Source of the DNA: Desulforadius tongensis
Lineage (GTDB): Bacteria > Bacillota > Desulfotomaculia > Desulfotomaculales > Desulfohalotomaculaceae
Direction of reading: 5' to 3'
DNA length: 64,000 nucleotides
NCBI RefSeq assembly: GCF_016907915.1
Contig: NZ_JAFBCW010000008.1
Span: 1 to 64,000 of the forward strand
Shown here: piece by piece, positions 8,833 through 18,889 of the stretch
Layout: each line of letters starts with the position of its first letter
Position numbering within the stretch: the first letter of the stretch is position 1
Made by a program: the position numbers and the translations under genes
The notes under the pieces: model-generated
Databases searched by the model: none
What the model was told of the DNA's origin: nothing
The model's input: only the letters and a program-made list of their open reading frames with translations

Positions 8833-9708
8833 TTACTTTCCCTTCACCTGCCCCACCGGATAATCCATCCCGTGAGTGAGCAGGGCATCCACCACTTCTA
8901 TTTCGCTGATTAAAGTTAAGTAGCGCATATCGCTGCCCAGCACCACTACAAAATGAAATTTCCGGGGTACGAAGGGTTTAATTACTTCCCTCAGCGGCAC
9001 TTCCGCCAGGGATACCACCGTTTCCGCCGGCATTACCCCGGCTTCAGCCAGCTGGCGCTTCTTTTCTGTGAGCTGGCGTACAAAAAGATAGGGAGCCGCA
9101 CTCTTTTCACGGGTGGCGGCATAAAAAATAAACAACCCGAGAATAAGAATATCCAGGCCGCTGATCCCCAGCAGCAGTCCCATAACAGCCAATGAAGTAA
9201 TCAATACCGCCCAGGCCTGCCCCATACCGCTGCACAAATAAGTGGCTTCTTTCAACCCCATCCACCGGGCTAAATAGGCCCTCACCACCCGCCCGCCGTC
9301 CAGGGGTAAGGCCGGCAGCAGGTTAAAGCCGGCCAGCATCATATTGCACTGTAAAAAAAAAGGCCCCAGTTCTTCATTCCACAGCCCGTAATTGCGGAAT
9401 CCCAGGGCCAGGGCAATTAAAGCCAGGTTGGAAAAGGGGCCGGCCACCGCCACCGCCATCTCTTTTTGGGTATTCAAAGCCAGCTCACTGCCCAACCTGG
9501 CCACTCCACCAAAGGGCAGCAGTTCCACTTCCAACACCCGCACACCCAGGCGCATGGCCACAATGGTATGGGCAATTTCATGTACCAGTACCACTCCAAA
9601 CAGTATCAAGCCCTTGTCCAGAATGCCGGCAACAAAAAAGAGGCTTAATTGAAACAAAAACCAGCCGTTGACATACATGTCTATGCCGTATACCCGCCCG
9701 ATCTTCAT
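8833..9708 (-). CDS. spoIVFB: Intramembrane metalloprotease SpoIVFB (M50 family)
   Basis: Site-2 protease in the outer forespore membrane that removes the pro-sequence of sigma-K during sporulation. The 291 residues contain the zinc motif HEIAH at 43-47 and the third ligand in LPLDGGR (D137), the same positions known for B. subtilis SpoIVFB, with several hydrophobic segments up to about residue 205 and a C-terminal soluble domain resembling a CBS module. It follows spoIVFA by 16 bp. Its substrate pro-sigma-K is encoded at 41810-42511. A generic M50 peptidase is the alternative, but the neighbour and residue positions favour SpoIVFB. Confidence 0.9.
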   Translation of the reverse strand: MKIGRVYGIDMYVNGWFLFQLSLFFVAGILDKGLILFGVVLVHEIAHTIVAMRLGVRVLEVELLPFGGVARLGSELALNTQKEMAVAVAGPFSNLALIALALGFRNYGLWNEELGPFFLQCNMMLAGFNLLPALPLDGGRVVRAYLARWMGLKEATYLCSGMGQAWAVLITSLAVMGLLLGISGLDILILGLFIFYAATREKSAAPYLFVRQLTEKKRQLAEAGVMPAETVVSLAEVPLREVIKPFVPRKFHFVVVLGSDMRYLTLISEIEVVDALLTHGMDYPVGQVKGK

Positions 9709-9724
9709 GTTTCTTTTTCACCCC

Positions 9725-10513
9725 TCAATGGGCCAGCCCCTGTAACTTAGTTAACGGATCCACCAGTTCATTGTTTTCCCGTATTTCAAAATGCAGACCG
9801 GCACCGCTGCCCACAGTACCGATAATCATTTCTTTTTCTACCTGCTGATTTTCTTTCACATTTACATTACCCAACCCGGCATATAAGGTGAAGTCCCCAC
9901 CGCCGTGATCCAGCAGTACGAAAGTGCCCAGGGTTTGATCTGTACCCACCCGGGCCACCTTACCGCTGCGGGATGCTTTTACATTACTGCCGGGGGAACA
10001 AGCAATGTATATTCCGGAATTAAAACGTTCCAGCCCCATACCGGGGTCCTTTACCCAGCCGTATTTTTTCAGCACCCGGCCGGAGACGGGCAGCGCGTAC
10101 TGGCTGCTGATTTTGGAAGATAATGCCGGGCTGGCACCGGAAAATTCATTATGAAAGGGCATTTCCATATTCACAACCTGTAAGCCCAGCTGCACCGCTT
10201 TATCCAGGGCCGGTTGAAAATTCCAGTCGGTGGTCAACAGGTATTTAAGTTCTTCCCTGGCCCGCACCCCCACGGGGTGAGTGGTTTCACGCAGGGTCAG
10301 CACCACCAGAAAAATGGCCAGCGCCACCACCACGCGGTAAAAGGTGGGCCAAAACCTGCTCTTCCCTTTTTTGTTAAAACTTTTCTTACCCCTGGAAGTG
10401 TAGTAAGATTCCCAATCATCGGGATTATAACCGGAATAGTTGTAGGAATAATCCCCTAGTTTGCTGCTGCTTTTCAATTTAAAATTCGGCAGTTTAGGCA
10501 GTTTAAATTTCAA
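9725..10513 (-). CDS. spoIVFA: SpoIVFA-like M23/LytM-domain regulator of SpoIVFB
   Basis: Membrane-anchored partner that holds and inhibits SpoIVFB until engulfment signalling releases it. From TTG 10513, which has a GGGGGGAG ribosome site five bases upstream, the product is 262 residues, close to the B. subtilis length. It has a basic N-terminal region, one transmembrane helix (about 60-78) and a C-terminal LytM/M23 domain (about 155-260). The M23 signature appears as GLHFEIREN, where the usual first histidine of HxH is glycine, so the peptidase is probably inactive, as in SpoIVFA. A start at 10528 would overlap the ribosome site. Confidence 0.85.
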   Translation of the reverse strand: MKFKLPKLPNFKLKSSSKLGDYSYNYSGYNPDDWESYYTSRGKKSFNKKGKSRFWPTFYRVVVALAIFLVVLTLRETTHPVGVRAREELKYLLTTDWNFQPALDKAVQLGLQVVNMEMPFHNEFSGASPALSSKISSQYALPVSGRVLKKYGWVKDPGMGLERFNSGIYIACSPGSNVKASRSGKVARVGTDQTLGTFVLLDHGGGDFTLYAGLGNVNVKENQQVEKEMIIGTVGSGAGLHFEIRENNELVDPLTKLQGLAH

Positions 10514-10625
10514 TTTATCTCCCCCCAACTTAGGTTTTCAGCTGTGGACAGCTTGTCAGTACAGTATATTTTTCCGGCCCGTCAAATATGACAGGCAGCG
10601 CTTTAAAGAAAAGGGGGCCCGCCGT

Positions 10626-10668
10626 ATAAAAAACAAACGGGGCCGGCGCTGTAACAGCCGACCCCGCT
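10626..10668 (-). terminator. Intrinsic terminator of rodA
   Basis: A CGGGGTCGGC/GCCGGCCCCG hairpin followed by GTTTGTTTTTT lies directly after the rodA stop. Confidence 0.8.
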
Positions 10669-10676
10669 TACCCTAC

Positions 10677-11858
10677 CTAAAACACCAGTTTTTTCCGCCG
10701 GGAGTAAACATTCTGCAGTATGCCGATGGCAATCATATTTGTAATCATCGAGCTGCCTCCATAGCTGAAAAACGGCAGCGGCAGCCCGGTTACCGGCATT
10801 ATTCCCACCGTCATGCCCACATTGACTAAAATATGAAACACCATCATAGATACTACCCCGGCGGCCAAAAGTGTACCAAAGGTGTCCTTAGCCTGGGAAG
10901 CTATAAATATGCCGCGATAGACGATAATAAAAAACAATGCCAACACCAGCACCGTACCCACAAAGCCAAATTCTTCCCCCACCACTGAAAAAATAAAGTC
11001 GGTGTGCTGCTCCGGTAAAAAGTTCAGCTGGTTTTGGCTGCCGTTAAATATGCCTTTACCAAACAGCCCGCCGGAACCAATGGCAATTTGGGATTGGATA
11101 ATGTGATAACCGTCTCCCAGCGGGTCACGGTACGGGTCCATAAAAATGGTAAGCCTGTCCACCTGGTAATCGTGCAGGGGTATCCACACCTTACCGGGAT
11201 TTTTAAAATAAGCATACAGCCAGCCAAATCCCACCAACCCCCCACCGCCAATAATTCCCCCCAGCAGCTTGGGATTGGCACCGGCCATAAACATCATGCC
11301 AAACATAATGGCCATAAACACCAGTGAGGTGCCCAAATCGGGCTGCATCAGTATTAACAGCATCGGAAAACCGATAAAAGCAAAGGCGGGAATAAAATCT
11401 TTAATGGTGTTTAACTTTCCCTCCCGGTTGGCCAAAAAGTTGGCAAAGGTAACAATAATTATTATTTTAGCAAACTCTGACGGCTGCAGCACGAAAGGCC
11501 CCACAGCAATCCAGCGCTGGGCTCCCAAAGCAGTTTTCCCGATAAATATCACCGCCATCAGCATTAAGACATTAAAAATATACAGGGCCCGGGCATACTT
11601 GGGCCAGTCTTCATAACTAAAAAATATTACCGCCAGCATTATTATTAAGCCCATCAGCGTCCAAATCAGCTGCTTTATTACAAAGCTCATGGCATCTAAA
11701 TTTAAAATTCCAAAAAGCAGCTGGCTTTCTTCTCCCACATTTTTGGGGGTGGTAATATGGGTGGCACTGGCAATGGTAATAAGGCTGAAAGCAATCACCA
11801 GCAGCACGGTGCACAACAGCACATAATCCAGCCTGCGCCATATCCTGCGAAATAACAT
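10677..11858 (-). CDS. rodA: Rod-shape peptidoglycan polymerase RodA (SEDS family)
   Basis: Polytopic membrane glycosyltransferase that polymerises lipid II with PBP2 during elongation. The 393 residues have about ten hydrophobic segments. Conserved SEDS features include LQPSEFAK, GGSGLFGKG-type loop GIFNGSQNQLNFLPEQHTDF and the C-terminal PLPFFSYGGSS signature near residues 360-370. A CTGGAGGCAC ribosome site precedes ATG 11858. It lies between minE and spoIVFA, with mrdA and mreBCD upstream, so RodA rather than FtsW is the better call. Confidence 0.92.
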   Translation of the reverse strand: MLFRRIWRRLDYVLLCTVLLVIAFSLITIASATHITTPKNVGEESQLLFGILNLDAMSFVIKQLIWTLMGLIIMLAVIFFSYEDWPKYARALYIFNVLMLMAVIFIGKTALGAQRWIAVGPFVLQPSEFAKIIIIVTFANFLANREGKLNTIKDFIPAFAFIGFPMLLILMQPDLGTSLVFMAIMFGMMFMAGANPKLLGGIIGGGGLVGFGWLYAYFKNPGKVWIPLHDYQVDRLTIFMDPYRDPLGDGYHIIQSQIAIGSGGLFGKGIFNGSQNQLNFLPEQHTDFIFSVVGEEFGFVGTVLVLALFFIIVYRGIFIASQAKDTFGTLLAAGVVSMMVFHILVNVGMTVGIMPVTGLPLPFFSYGGSSMITNMIAIGILQNVYSRRKKLVF

Positions 11859-11941
11859 ATGTGCCTCCAGATAAGTTTATTAATCCATACAACCAGATTA
11901 TATCCTATATTATGGTTGATGTGAAATGCAAATTAAATTAT

Positions 11942-11971
11942 AAAAAAAAAGAGCCCTGGCAGGCTCTTTTT
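11942..11971 (-). terminator. Terminator after minE
   Basis: An AAAAAGAGCC/GGCTCTTTTT hairpin with a nine-base T run on the minus strand, directly after minE. Confidence 0.8.
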
Positions 11972-11978
11972 AAAGCAA

Positions 11979-12248
11979 TTAATCTCCAACCGCACGTTTC
12001 ATTTTTTTAACCGGTATGTTGGCCACCAACGCCACCTGGGTATCTTTGCTGCTTAAATTAACCTCTAAGGCATCTTCATCTATTTCCATGTACTTTGAAA
12101 TTACTGCAATCAAATCTGCCTTTAAAGAATGAAGCAACTGGGGTGAAATGTTGGCACGATCGTGAACCAATACCAGGCGCAGGCGCTCCTTGGCCACATT
12201 CTTGCTGGTATTCTCCTTACTAAACATGCGACTTATAAAGTCTAACAA
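11979..12248 (-). CDS. minE: Cell division topological factor MinE
   Basis: Activates the MinD ATPase and drives Min oscillation, keeping division at midcell. The 89 residues show the N-terminal amphipathic/anti-MinCD region (about 1-35, with KERLRLVLVHDRA) and a C-terminal dimerisation/topology domain. It starts at TTG 12248 with a GGGGGGAA ribosome site and follows minD by 17 bp. Presence of MinE indicates an oscillating Min system, unlike Bacillus, which relies on MinJ/DivIVA. Confidence 0.92.
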   Translation of the reverse strand: MLDFISRMFSKENTSKNVAKERLRLVLVHDRANISPQLLHSLKADLIAVISKYMEIDEDALEVNLSSKDTQVALVANIPVKKMKRAVGD

Positions 12249-12265
12249 AATTCAAATTCCCCCCT

Positions 12266-13060
12266 TTACTTCAGGCCAATAAGACGACGTAAAGCCTTAA
12301 AGAACCCGCTTTCGGATTCCAGATCCATCAACGGCACTTCTTCCCCTCTTATCCGCTTCACTATGTTGCGATAAGCCTGGCCCGAAAGGGATTTTTCGTC
12401 CAGCGCCACAGGTTCACCCTTGTTGGTACTGATAACCACCTGATCATCCTCCGGAACCACCCCCAAAAGGTCAATGGCCAGTATGTCAATCATATCATCT
12501 ATACTCATCATATCACCGGCCTTAACCATGCGGGCCCGCAGGCGGTTGATAATCAATTTCGGTTCCTTAAGCTCCGCTGCTTCTAACAACCCGATGATCC
12601 GGTCGGCATCACGAACCGCAGAAACTTCCGGGGTGGTAACCACTATCGCTTTTTCCGCCCCGGCAATGGCGTTCTTAAATCCCTGCTCTATACCAGCCGG
12701 GCAGTCAACTATTACATATTCAAATTCTTTCTTTAACTCCGCACACAGCTCCTTCATCTGTTCGGGAGTTACCGCCGTTTTATCCTTGGTCTGCGCTGCG
12801 GGCAGCAGATGAAGCCCTTCCAATCTTTTATCCTTAATTATGGCCTGGCGCAAACGGCAGCTGCCGCTGGTGGCATCCACAATGTCATAAACAATACGGT
12901 TTTCCAACCCCAGTACCACGTCCAGGTTTCTTAAACCGATATCGGCATCCACCAGCACTACCTTGTGACCCAGTGCCGCCAAACCGGTGCCGATATTTGC
13001 AGTAGTGGTGGTTTTACCCACCCCTCCCTTGCCGGAGGTTACTACAATTACTTCACCCAT
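12266..13060 (-). CDS. minD: Septum-site determining ATPase MinD
   Basis: Membrane-binding ParA-type ATPase that recruits MinC. The start at 13060 (MGEVIVVTSGKGGVGKTTTT) gives 264 residues. It has an AAGGAGG ribosome site; the frame can be extended nine codons upstream, but those lack conservation. The deviant Walker A GKGGVGKTT is at about residues 10-18, followed by DADIGLRNLD and DCPAG motifs. The C-terminal amphipathic membrane-targeting helix is FFKALRRLIGLK. It lies in a minC-minD-minE operon. Confidence 0.95.
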   Translation of the reverse strand: MGEVIVVTSGKGGVGKTTTTANIGTGLAALGHKVVLVDADIGLRNLDVVLGLENRIVYDIVDATSGSCRLRQAIIKDKRLEGLHLLPAAQTKDKTAVTPEQMKELCAELKKEFEYVIVDCPAGIEQGFKNAIAGAEKAIVVTTPEVSAVRDADRIIGLLEAAELKEPKLIINRLRARMVKAGDMMSIDDMIDILAIDLLGVVPEDDQVVISTNKGEPVALDEKSLSGQAYRNIVKRIRGEEVPLMDLESESGFFKALRRLIGLK

Positions 13061-13109
13061 AATGCTGTTCCTCCTTACGTATTGCAATTCTCATGGGTCA
13101 AAAAGAGAA

Positions 13110-13580
13110 TTATCTGCCTTGCCATTCCGAATTAAAAGCTTCTATAGTTACCACACCATTTTTTATACTCGCTATTTCCGGGGACATGGAAACAGCAGCT
13201 TCCTCGTCCGGTGCCCGGGTAATGTGATTGGCAATGCGCAGCTGTGTGGGCAGCAGCTTGAAAGCCACCACTACCGACCGTACATTACCGGCAGCACCGG
13301 CATGTACAACCCCCCTTAAAGAACCCATTACAATAACATCCCCGGTGGCTACCAGTTCTGCACCCGGGTTGACGTCACCCAGCACCGCTATATTACCGTC
13401 ATAGGAAATGCTCTGACCGGAACGCAGCGTCCGCTGCACCAGGATGGTGTTTTCGTCAAACAGGGCTTCCAATTCAGCTGCAAACCGTTCTTCCTGCTGA
13501 TTAAAGCCTTTATTACCCCCGTACAACACCAAAACCTCCTGTACTTTAACTGAATATACAGTTCTACGCGTAGAAACCAA
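13110..13580 (-). CDS. minC: MinC-type septum inhibitor, C-terminal domain only
   Basis: MinC blocks FtsZ assembly and is placed by MinD. This product carries the C-terminal right-handed beta-helix domain (about residues 50-145 of the long form), with the LRSGQSISYDGNIAVLGDVNPGAE pattern split over glycine turns and the MinD-binding surface. The roughly 100-residue N-terminal FtsZ-binding domain is missing; an in-frame stop six bases before TTG 13580 rules out a longer protein. An AGGAGG site inside the frame could instead start it at GTG or TTG near 13527-13532, giving about 140 residues that begin at the domain boundary. Confidence 0.85.
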   Translation of the reverse strand: MVSTRRTVYSVKVQEVLVLYGGNKGFNQQEERFAAELEALFDENTILVQRTLRSGQSISYDGNIAVLGDVNPGAELVATGDVIVMGSLRGVVHAGAAGNVRSVVVAFKLLPTQLRIANHITRAPDEEAAVSMSPEIASIKNGVVTIEAFNSEWQGR

Positions 13581-13596
13581 ATCCTGCTAAATAATA

Positions 13597-13628
13597 GAAA
13601 AATAACGGAGTTTTTACCCCGTTATTTT
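13597..13628 (-). terminator. Terminator between mrdA and minC
   Basis: AATAACGGGG/CTCCGTTATT hairpin followed by TTTTTC. It separates the mre-mrdA transcription unit from minCDE. Confidence 0.7.
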
Positions 13629-13661
13629 GCAATAATCCTTATTTTTTAGACAAAATGGCAT

Positions 13662-15626
13662 TTATTCAGATGGAAAGACCCATTTTCCATCAACCAGCTC
13701 TCCTCCAAAGTAAGCAGCCAGCACATCGTGCACCACCGGCCCGGCGCCGGTACCACCATGCCCGCCGTGCTGTATTATTGCCGCCACAGCGATTTGCGGA
13801 TCATCTGCCGGGGCAAAGGCTACTATTAACGCATGGTTGTCTTCACCAAAAACTTCGGCCGTTCCCGTTTTAGCCCCCACCGCCACCGGCAAATCCTTCA
13901 TTTGGTAATAAGCAGTGCCCCCGGGCTGGGCTACCAATTTCATCCCTTCCCTGATTACAGCTAGGTTCTCCGGCGCCACATCTATTTTGCGAATTACTTC
14001 CGGTGAAAATTTCTTTACCGTACGGTGCCTGTGATCGATAATTTCTTTTACCAGGTGCGGCTTATATAACGTTCCCCCGTTGGCAATGGCAGCGGTGTAA
14101 CAGGCCAGCTGAAGAGGGGTGTACTTACTATCACCCTGGCCCAGGGAGGTGTTACCGGTATCGTAATCATACCATACCAGGTTCCAGTTTATCCTCTGCC
14201 GTTCACGGCGCAGCTGTCTTCTTAACCGCTGCCGTTCCTTTTCACCGGCAGCATTTTCGATCAGCTCTTTATATTTAGCTTCTATCTCTTCCAGCTGTTT
14301 CCTCTGCTCCGAGCTCAGGTTTTGTTTCCATAATTGATATTTAGACTCCGGGGTGGGCAAAATCCCCTCTTCTTCCCCGGGATATAGATCTATCCCCAGC
14401 ACCGAACCCAGGCCGAACTGCCCGGCATATTCAGCTATTTTATCTATTCCAATTTCCAGCGCGTAGGTGCCAAAGTAAGTGTTGCAGGAAATCTGAATGG
14501 CTTTGCGTAAATCAACATACCCGTGGCCGCCCGGCTTCCAGTCATTAATACGCGTACCGGCCATAAAGTAACCGGGGTCAAACATCTTTTTGTCCGGGTC
14601 GATAATACCGGTTTCCAACCCGGCAATGCCCACCACCATTTTAAAAGTTGAACCGGGTGGATAGGCACTTAAAGCCCGGTTGGTAAAGGCCTGCTTTTCA
14701 ACCAATTCACGCCATGTTTCCTCCGGCAGAAATTTTGTAAACACCCTGGGGTCATAAGTGGGATAACTGGCCAAGGCCAAAATCTCCCCGCTGTGCACGT
14801 CCACCGCCACCACGGCCCCCGCCTTGGCGTCTTTATGTTTGGTGTTTTCCTGCAGGTATTTAATCTGTCTGGCCAGCGCTTCATCGGCGGCCTTCTGCAC
14901 TTTATGGTCGATGGTTAAAATAAGACCGTTCCCGGGAACCGGCTTTGATATTCCCAGGTCCCGCACCGGTCGTCCCTGGGCATCCACTTCTACCTGCCGC
15001 GCCCCCGCCGTACCGCGAAGATAATCTTCATATTTACGTTCCAGCCCCAGTTTACCGATCTCATCGCCGGGGCGGTAGCCCTTATCCTTTCTTTCTTCTA
15101 ATTCCTGTTCGCTAATCTGCCTTACATAACCAACCACATGAGCCGCTATGCCGCCCAGGGGATAATCCCGCACCGGCTCAATATCTATAACCACACCGGG
15201 CAGTTCCAAGCGGTGCTGTTCAATCTCCAGCACCGTTTCCAACGGCACATTGGCCGCAATTTTAACCGGTTGATACAGCCGCAGCTTTTGTGCATCTAAT
15301 TTTTGCATTATCTCATCAGCATCAATACTCAATATTTCCGCCAACCGCTGGGCCACCTGGGGAGTATTTTTTAAGCCCAGATATACCAGTGAAACTGTGT
15401 ACACAGGTTTATTGCCCACAATTTTCGTTTTTCCGTCCCGGGCATACATTTCACCCCTGGGTGCCGGTATGGGAATTAATCGCATATGGTTCTGCCTGGC
15501 TAAAGTGGTATATTTCTCCGCCTGGAAAAACTGCAGGTATGCCAGGCGGCCCACCAGTACAGCAAATACCAGCACCACCATCACAGCCAACACCCGGGCT
15601 TTTTTCTTCACCACTTTTCGTTCCAT
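13662..15626 (-). CDS. mrdA: Penicillin-binding protein 2 (elongation transpeptidase)
   Basis: Class B transpeptidase crosslinking peptidoglycan with RodA. The start at ATG 15626 has AAAGGG nine bases upstream and gives 654 residues. An N-terminal membrane anchor (about 12-34) is followed by a dimerisation domain and the transpeptidase domain with STFK (serine about 326), SCN (about 380) and KTG (about 586). A lysine/arginine/glutamate-rich segment of about 50 residues (430-482) is inserted between SCN and KTG. It reads as a coiled coil and is absent from E. coli PBP2. The gene closes the mreB-mreC-mreD-mrdA unit. Confidence 0.93.
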   Translation of the reverse strand: MERKVVKKKARVLAVMVVLVFAVLVGRLAYLQFFQAEKYTTLARQNHMRLIPIPAPRGEMYARDGKTKIVGNKPVYTVSLVYLGLKNTPQVAQRLAEILSIDADEIMQKLDAQKLRLYQPVKIAANVPLETVLEIEQHRLELPGVVIDIEPVRDYPLGGIAAHVVGYVRQISEQELEERKDKGYRPGDEIGKLGLERKYEDYLRGTAGARQVEVDAQGRPVRDLGISKPVPGNGLILTIDHKVQKAADEALARQIKYLQENTKHKDAKAGAVVAVDVHSGEILALASYPTYDPRVFTKFLPEETWRELVEKQAFTNRALSAYPPGSTFKMVVGIAGLETGIIDPDKKMFDPGYFMAGTRINDWKPGGHGYVDLRKAIQISCNTYFGTYALEIGIDKIAEYAGQFGLGSVLGIDLYPGEEEGILPTPESKYQLWKQNLSSEQRKQLEEIEAKYKELIENAAGEKERQRLRRQLRRERQRINWNLVWYDYDTGNTSLGQGDSKYTPLQLACYTAAIANGGTLYKPHLVKEIIDHRHRTVKKFSPEVIRKIDVAPENLAVIREGMKLVAQPGGTAYYQMKDLPVAVGAKTGTAEVFGEDNHALIVAFAPADDPQIAVAAIIQHGGHGGTGAGPVVHDVLAAYFGGELVDGKWVFPSE

Positions 15627-15642
15627 AAACAATTACCCTTTC

Positions 15643-16152
15643 TTATACTTCAGGCATTTTTAAAAGTCCACGGGTACTGGAACGGTAAAAACGGCCGTAC
15701 AGTAAGGGAGTTAACAGGCCATTATACAGGGCCACCGGTAAAATGACATGGAAAAAACCATTATAAAGGGAAACCTTTATCCCGGTAACCAGCAGCAGCA
15801 AATAATAGATTGTTTGACCAACCACCGTACCGGCCAAAGATACAATGGTGGCAATAAAAATATTCTCCTTATATAATTTGGTTTGTCCCATACCCGCCAG
15901 GTACCCGGCTGCCATTTTTGACAGCGCGTTGAGACCTATGTAATGGCCGGTTAAAAAGTCAGTCATCAAACCGCCCAAAAAACCCAAATAGGCCCCCTCA
16001 CGCTGGCCGTGAATAAAGCCGTAAAATATTACCACCAGTAAAACCAAATCCGGTTTTACCCCCAATATACTGACAAAATCAAAGACGGTGGCCTGCAAAA
16101 CCAGGGCCACCCCTAAAATTAAAAATAATAAACAGGCACGCAATTTATTCAT
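15643..16152 (-). CDS. mreD: Rod shape-determining protein MreD
   Basis: Small polytopic membrane protein of the elongation complex. The 169 residues contain five or six hydrophobic segments with the MreD-type motif KPDLVLLVVIFYGFIHG (about 34-50). It overlaps the end of mreC by 8 bp and has GGAGGG just before its ATG, so translation is probably coupled. It sits between mreC and mrdA. Confidence 0.9.
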   Translation of the reverse strand: MNKLRACLLFLILGVALVLQATVFDFVSILGVKPDLVLLVVIFYGFIHGQREGAYLGFLGGLMTDFLTGHYIGLNALSKMAAGYLAGMGQTKLYKENIFIATIVSLAGTVVGQTIYYLLLLVTGIKVSLYNGFFHVILPVALYNGLLTPLLYGRFYRSSTRGLLKMPEV

Positions 16153-17005
16153 TACCCTCCAATGGGAGATTTACTTCGGGAGTATACACAGCAGTAACTA
16201 TAAACACTTCTCTTAATACCCGCAGGTCAACAAAGGGTTCCACCGCAGCGGTTTGGAACAACCCCCCGGGATCATTCTCGGTACTGATAATTTTCCCTAT
16301 TCTTACACCGCTGGGGTAAATTCCGCCCACACCGGAGCTTACCACCACCTGCCCCGGTTTTACGGGGGCATCCCTTCGCAGGTGAATCATGCGCACCATC
16401 CCGGTGCTGTTGGCCACACCTTCCACCACTCCCGGTTCCTGACTCTGCTGCACCACCGCAGCCACACCGCTCCTGGGGTCGGTAATCAACAGCACCTCCG
16501 CCGTGTGTTTGGATACCGCCACCACCCGGCCCACCAGCCCCCCGGGCACAATCACAGCCATATCTTTATCCACACCATCGTTCGCTCCCCGGTTAACTGT
16601 AATTGTACCGAACCAGTTCCCGGGATCCCGGCCAATGACGGCGGCGGTCATCAGCTTATATTTATCCACGGTAAATTCCCGGTACTGCAGCATTTCTTTC
16701 AAGCGGCGGTTTTGTACTTTATATTCTTCTACCCGGTCAAGGCGGCTTTTAAGCTCTCTTACTTCCTGTTTCAGCTTTTTATTTTCTTCAGCCAGGTGAC
16801 CTAAATTGGCAGCAGAAGAAAGCATATCATGCAGTCCCCGGGCAAAACCAATGGTTACCTCCTGCACAGGGGCCAAACTATCTTTAACCGCTGTTTCCAA
16901 CGGGGTAAGTTCCTCCCGTTTTAAGGAGGTCATCCTTACTGCCAACAGCGTTATCAACACCAGCACGGTTAACAAAAATATCTTTTTGTAATTGCTGCGG
17001 GACAA
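16145..17005 (-). CDS. mreC: Rod shape-determining protein MreC
   Basis: Bitopic scaffold linking MreB to PBP2/RodA outside the membrane. The 286 residues have an N-terminal transmembrane helix (about 8-24), a coiled coil (about 65-105) and the paired beta-barrel MreC domain (about 120-275, with VIGRDPGNWFGTITVNRG). It starts at TTG 17005 with AAGGTG eight bases upstream. It overlaps mreD. Confidence 0.93.
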   Translation of the reverse strand: MSRSNYKKIFLLTVLVLITLLAVRMTSLKREELTPLETAVKDSLAPVQEVTIGFARGLHDMLSSAANLGHLAEENKKLKQEVRELKSRLDRVEEYKVQNRRLKEMLQYREFTVDKYKLMTAAVIGRDPGNWFGTITVNRGANDGVDKDMAVIVPGGLVGRVVAVSKHTAEVLLITDPRSGVAAVVQQSQEPGVVEGVANSTGMVRMIHLRRDAPVKPGQVVVSSGVGGIYPSGVRIGKIISTENDPGGLFQTAAVEPFVDLRVLREVFIVTAVYTPEVNLPLEGNE

Positions 17006-17021
17006 TTAAAACACACCTTCA

Positions 17022-18083
<1,062 letters not shown>

Positions 18084-18782
18084 TTAAATAACACCTTCAG
18101 ACTTCAAACTAATAAACCTATTATCTCCAATTATCAAATGATCTAAGACAGATATACCTAAAATTTCTCCGCTTTTAACAATCCGCTTGGTAATGGCGAT
18201 ATCTTCCCGGCTGGGTGCGGGATCGCCGCTGGGATGATTGTGCAGCAGTATCACGGCAGCAGAACTCTTTTTTATTGCCGCCTTAAACAGCTCCCTCGGG
18301 TGTACCACCGATGAATTAAGGGTTCCCACACTGATTGTTTCCACAGATAATACTTGATTTTTGGTATTTAAAAGCAGCGCGCAGAAATGCTCCCTATCCA
18401 GGCGGCGCATATCTTCCATTACCAGTGCTGCCGCATCATCCGGTGACCGGATGGCAACCCGCTTGGCCGCGGGTGAGAAAGCCAACCGCTTACCCAGCTC
18501 CAAAGCGGCCTTAATTTGCACCGCTTTCACCGGACCGACCCCTTTTATGGAAGCCAGTTCCTCCACCGCGGCCTCCATTAGCCCCGTTAAATCCTTAAAC
18601 TCTGCAAACAGCCGCCCGGCCAGATCCACCGCTGAAGTCTTGTTTGTACCGGTGCGCAGCAGTATTGCCAAAAGCTCAATATTAGAAAGCGCAGCAGCAC
18701 CCCGGGCCAGCAGCCGCTCCCGGGGACGCAGTTCTTTCGGCAGCTCCTTTAAGGTTAAATAACGCAAAATACCGCCCCCCAA
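18084..18782 (-). CDS. radC: RadC/YsxA-family JAB-domain protein
   Basis: Conserved bacterial protein with an N-terminal helix-hairpin-helix (about 40-95, ASIKGVGPVKA) and a C-terminal JAB/MPN metalloprotease-like domain carrying HNHPSGDPAPS. Despite the name, its original role in DNA repair is no longer supported and its activity is unknown. Placement between maf and mreB is typical of Firmicutes. The start is TTG 18782, or TTG 18767 which has the better-spaced G-rich site; the difference is five residues. Confidence 0.92.
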   Translation of the reverse strand: MGGGILRYLTLKELPKELRPRERLLARGAAALSNIELLAILLRTGTNKTSAVDLAGRLFAEFKDLTGLMEAAVEELASIKGVGPVKAVQIKAALELGKRLAFSPAAKRVAIRSPDDAAALVMEDMRRLDREHFCALLLNTKNQVLSVETISVGTLNSSVVHPRELFKAAIKKSSAAVILLHNHPSGDPAPSREDIAITKRIVKSGEILGISVLDHLIIGDNRFISLKSEGVI

Positions 18783-18889
18783 CCCGTCAAATTAGGTTAG
18801 GAATACAAGGAAGCCGGTGTGCTTGTACAATATTATGACACCTAACCCAAATGAAAATCACAGGGACAATGCCTGCACCATTAACACCT

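Noticed and set aside
10541-10555. A DnaA-like TGTGGACAG near spoIVFA
   Set aside because: Single imperfect match with no neighbours.
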